Positions 6,636-7,979 of a stretch of 7,979 nt of DNA are shown here, piece after piece; position 1 is the stretch's first letter, and each line of letters starts with the position of its first letter. The notes below the pieces were generated by a model. That model searched no databases, was not told the DNA's origin, and worked only from the letters and a program-made list of their open reading frames with translations. A program made the translations under genes and the position numbers. Origin of the DNA: Candidatus Gerdarchaeota archaeon (GTDB taxonomy: Archaea > Asgardarchaeota > Heimdallarchaeia > JABLTI01). The stretch spans positions 1 through 7,979 of the forward strand of contig JAEOUJ010000245.1 of NCBI GenBank assembly GCA_016839405.1. Reading direction: 5' to 3'.

Positions 6636-6842
6636 TTAAGAACTTGCCAGTTTTTTTACTGAGCATTTTCCATCATCGCAACTATAACAACTTGTTCCAC
6701 GGTATTTTTGTGTACAATAGGTTACTTTATTTCTTATTTTACACCAATCAATTATACAATCCAAACAAAAAACAGATTCTTTTTTAGAAATAAATGATTT
6801 TTCACTTGATAATTGTTTTTCTCGAGGTTTTGTTAATGACAA
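6636..6842 (-). CDS. Cys-rich small protein A, probable metal-binding domain, unknown family
   Basis: The 68-residue product has a 25-residue Ser/Lys-rich tail and then seven cysteines at 26, 29, 34, 43, 52, 55 and 60. Six of them match the paralogue at 6951-7142 exactly. Also shared are the Trp before the third Cys, the Tyr before the fourth, Arg-37, Lys-39, Val-40 and the K-Y-basic-G motif at 46-49. The extra Cys-52 is unique to this copy. The spacing suggests one or two zinc (or Fe-S) sites, but the metal is inferred. The start is a TTG: no ATG exists in frame before the cysteines, AAGGA lies 11 bases upstream, and the TTG gives an N-terminal tail exactly as long as that of the ATG-started paralogue. 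The gene lies 108 bases downstream of its paralogue on the same strand. Confidence 0.72.
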   Translation of the reverse strand: MSLTKPREKQLSSEKSFISKKESVFCLDCIIDWCKIRNKVTYCTQKYRGTSCYSCDDGKCSVKKLASS

Positions 6843-6853
6843 GATTTAACCAG

Positions 6854-6858
6854 TCCTT
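6854..6858 (-). promoter_or_regulatory. Ribosome binding site supporting the TTG start of Cys-rich protein A
   Basis: AAGGA on the minus strand lies 11 bases before the TTG at 6842-6840. The spacing is slightly long, but there is no better candidate start in this frame. Confidence 0.45.
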
Positions 6859-6950
6859 ATGAATAATCCAATTGAATATCGTCGCTAAACTATTTTTTAA
6901 GTTATTAACATGCTGAGAATATGGGCGTATTACCTTAGAAAATGGTAATT

Positions 6951-7142
6951 TTATTTGCTATTACATTGATTATTTTGGCATAATAATCCCCTTACACCCT
7001 TATATTTCAATGAGCAATAGACTACTTTTTGTCTAAGATTACACCAAATATACATACAATTACTACAGAAATTTTTATCAAAATCAGATATGGATATAGG
7101 AATACTTTTTGCTTTACTTTTATTATCTGTTTCTGTAGCCAT
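6951..7142 (-). CDS. Cys-rich small protein B, paralogue of protein A
   Basis: The 63-residue product starts at an ATG and has a polar 25-residue tail, then six cysteines at 26, 29, 34, 43, 55 and 60 in the pattern C-x2-C-x4-C-x8-C-x11-C-x4-C. Over the 35 residues from first to last Cys it aligns with protein A without a gap, with 14 identical positions by my count. Where protein A has a seventh Cys this copy has Gly-52. No signal peptide or membrane segment is seen, so it is probably cytoplasmic. The ribosome binding site is weak (TTGGA). It lies 109 bases after the end of the hydrolase gene on the same strand. I do not recognise the family; a small zinc-binding domain acting in nucleic-acid or protein binding is the simplest reading, not a demonstrated one. 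Confidence 0.75.
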   Translation of the reverse strand: MATETDNKSKAKSIPISISDFDKNFCSNCMYIWCNLRQKVVYCSLKYKGVRGLLCQNNQCNSK

Positions 7143-7251
7143 AATTTTCCAACCAATTTAATTTTCAATTTTAAACATTTTTTCTGATACGATTTTATTA
7201 TTTAATCTTCGCATTTACTGAATATTATTTACCTAATCTTTTAAAGACAAC

Positions 7252-7979
7252 TTATTTTGAATAACCAGAATTGAATTTATTATTTCTTAAATTCGCATTT
7301 AAAACAATTTTATTCATAAGATAAGTCCAACTCCTATGACGATAGGAAATCTTATTTTGAATTTCAAGTAATTGATTAAGATACAAATAATCATTGAGTT
7401 TAAGATTTAATGTTAGGAGGCCAAATAGTAATTTACAGATACTTTCTGATTCATATAAATCTCTATGATCCCAAGAAATATTCATTTCTAAATCCATATC
7501 AGCTATATTTTCAGCCCCATCTAGCATAACACTTGTCGATTTAACAACACCATCATTCTTCTCATTTCGATTATAAAGTAATGATGAATACCATTTCCAT
7601 TTTGTACCTCTAATTGTAATCCACCTAATAGAACTAGATGATATATCGCTTGAGTTTAATTCTTCTAAGAAAATATTTTTGTTAGAAAATTTAGTTTTAA
7701 ACAATCCAAGAAATTTCCCATAAACATTTATGTTGCCTTTAGCAATTTGTTGGAATTGTTCGCTTTTAGAAAAATTTTTCTTTCCATAGAATAAACGAAG
7801 AATGAATTGAATAAAAGGTGATTGTAATCTATCAACAATTCGACAACCATGATTTGGTGTAGCAATTAATATTACATTTTTTATTTGTAAAATTCCCCAG
7901 TTGGTAAACAATTGATTATCATTTAGAGCAAATAATTGGATGAATTTTCTTACAATTAAACCTCCCATTGAAGCCCCAA
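7252..7979 (-). CDS. Alpha/beta-hydrolase (lipase/PGAP1-like esterase), C-terminal part
   Basis: The reading frame continues past the right edge, so the N-terminal part of the fold (first strands and oxyanion region) is missing. The first complete residues read GASMGG, the nucleophile elbow G-x-S-x-G, with the catalytic Ser at 7969-7971; the ATG within it is not a start. Counting from that Met, TPNHG lies at 37-41, matching the T-P-x-x-G strand end common in lipases and PGAP1-like esterases. An Asp candidate is Asp-139 in NDGVV, and the His candidate is His-168 in DHRDL, so all three triad positions can be placed. The tail after about residue 185 is basic and looks like an extension of the family core. 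The substrate is unknown, probably a lipid or acyl ester. Two Cys-rich genes follow it on the same strand. Confidence 0.85.
   Translation of the reverse strand, partial: GASMGGLIVRKFIQLFALNDNQLFTNWGILQIKNVILIATPNHGCRIVDRLQSPFIQFILRLFYGKKNFSKSEQFQQIAKGNINVYGKFLGLFKTKFSNKNIFLEELNSSDISSSSIRWITIRGTKWKWYSSLLYNRNEKNDGVVKSTSVMLDGAENIADMDLEMNISWDHRDLYESESICKLLFGLLTLNLKLNDYLYLNQLLEIQNKISYRHRSWTYLMNKIVLNANLRNNKFNSGYSK

Noticed and set aside
6605..6787. 60-residue plus-strand frame beginning inside the end of the 93-residue gene
   Set aside because: It is antisense to Cys-rich protein A, which has a recognisable paralogue; its Phe/Tyr/Asn-rich translation looks like noise.
6929..6949. ATTACC/GGTAAT stem with a nine-base loop just after Cys-rich gene B
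   Set aside because: The stem is only six base pairs and no T-run follows on the minus strand, so a terminator cannot be supported.

Overview
This is a strongly AT-rich stretch of chromosome, most likely archaeal. The case for an archaeon rests on four things: a ComB-type phosphosulfolactate phosphatase, short genes with wide AT-rich spacers, oligo-T ends, and several TTG starts. The mix of a lone DppC-type permease, a HEAT-repeat protein, EutA and ComB would fit an Asgard-type (Lokiarchaeia-like) lineage. That placement is inference; no marker gene in the window settles it.

Left part (1-1205): the 5' end of a minus-strand gene with a Ser/Asp/Glu/Asn-rich N-terminus runs off the left edge. 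Next comes a four-helix membrane protein on the same strand, closed by a hairpin plus T-run terminator. A complete tRNA-Asn(GUU) with encoded CCA follows on the plus strand. It converges, with a 10-base gap, on a small acidic minus-strand protein of unknown function.

Middle (1369-6118): a DppC/OppC-type permease stands alone, with no partner permease, ATPase or binding protein beside it. It converges within 12 bases on a minus-strand gene for 2-phosphosulfolactate phosphatase (ComB). Across a 262-base divergent spacer holding three ACAAATTA boxes lies a nine-repeat HEAT protein. It is followed on the same strand by a full-length EutA-like reactivase of the ASKHA fold, with no EutB/EutC lyase genes in sight.

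Right part (6334-7979): a 93-residue unknown gene with a good ribosome binding site converges on a minus-strand group. In transcription order that group is the C-terminal part of an alpha/beta hydrolase (its GASMG nucleophile motif sits at the window edge) and then two tandem small proteins. These two are clear paralogues sharing a six-cysteine pattern, C-x2-C-x4-C-x8-C-x11-C-x4-C. I do not recognise the family, and it is the most novel-looking item here.

No mobile element, CRISPR array or rRNA is visible. No gene-free stretch exceeds 300 bases. The larger gaps (138-275, 636-853, 1206-1368, 3202-3463, 4562-4678, 6119-6333, 6843-6950, 7143-7251) are AT-rich spacers. Apart from the tRNA and the sites listed below, I see nothing gene-like in them.
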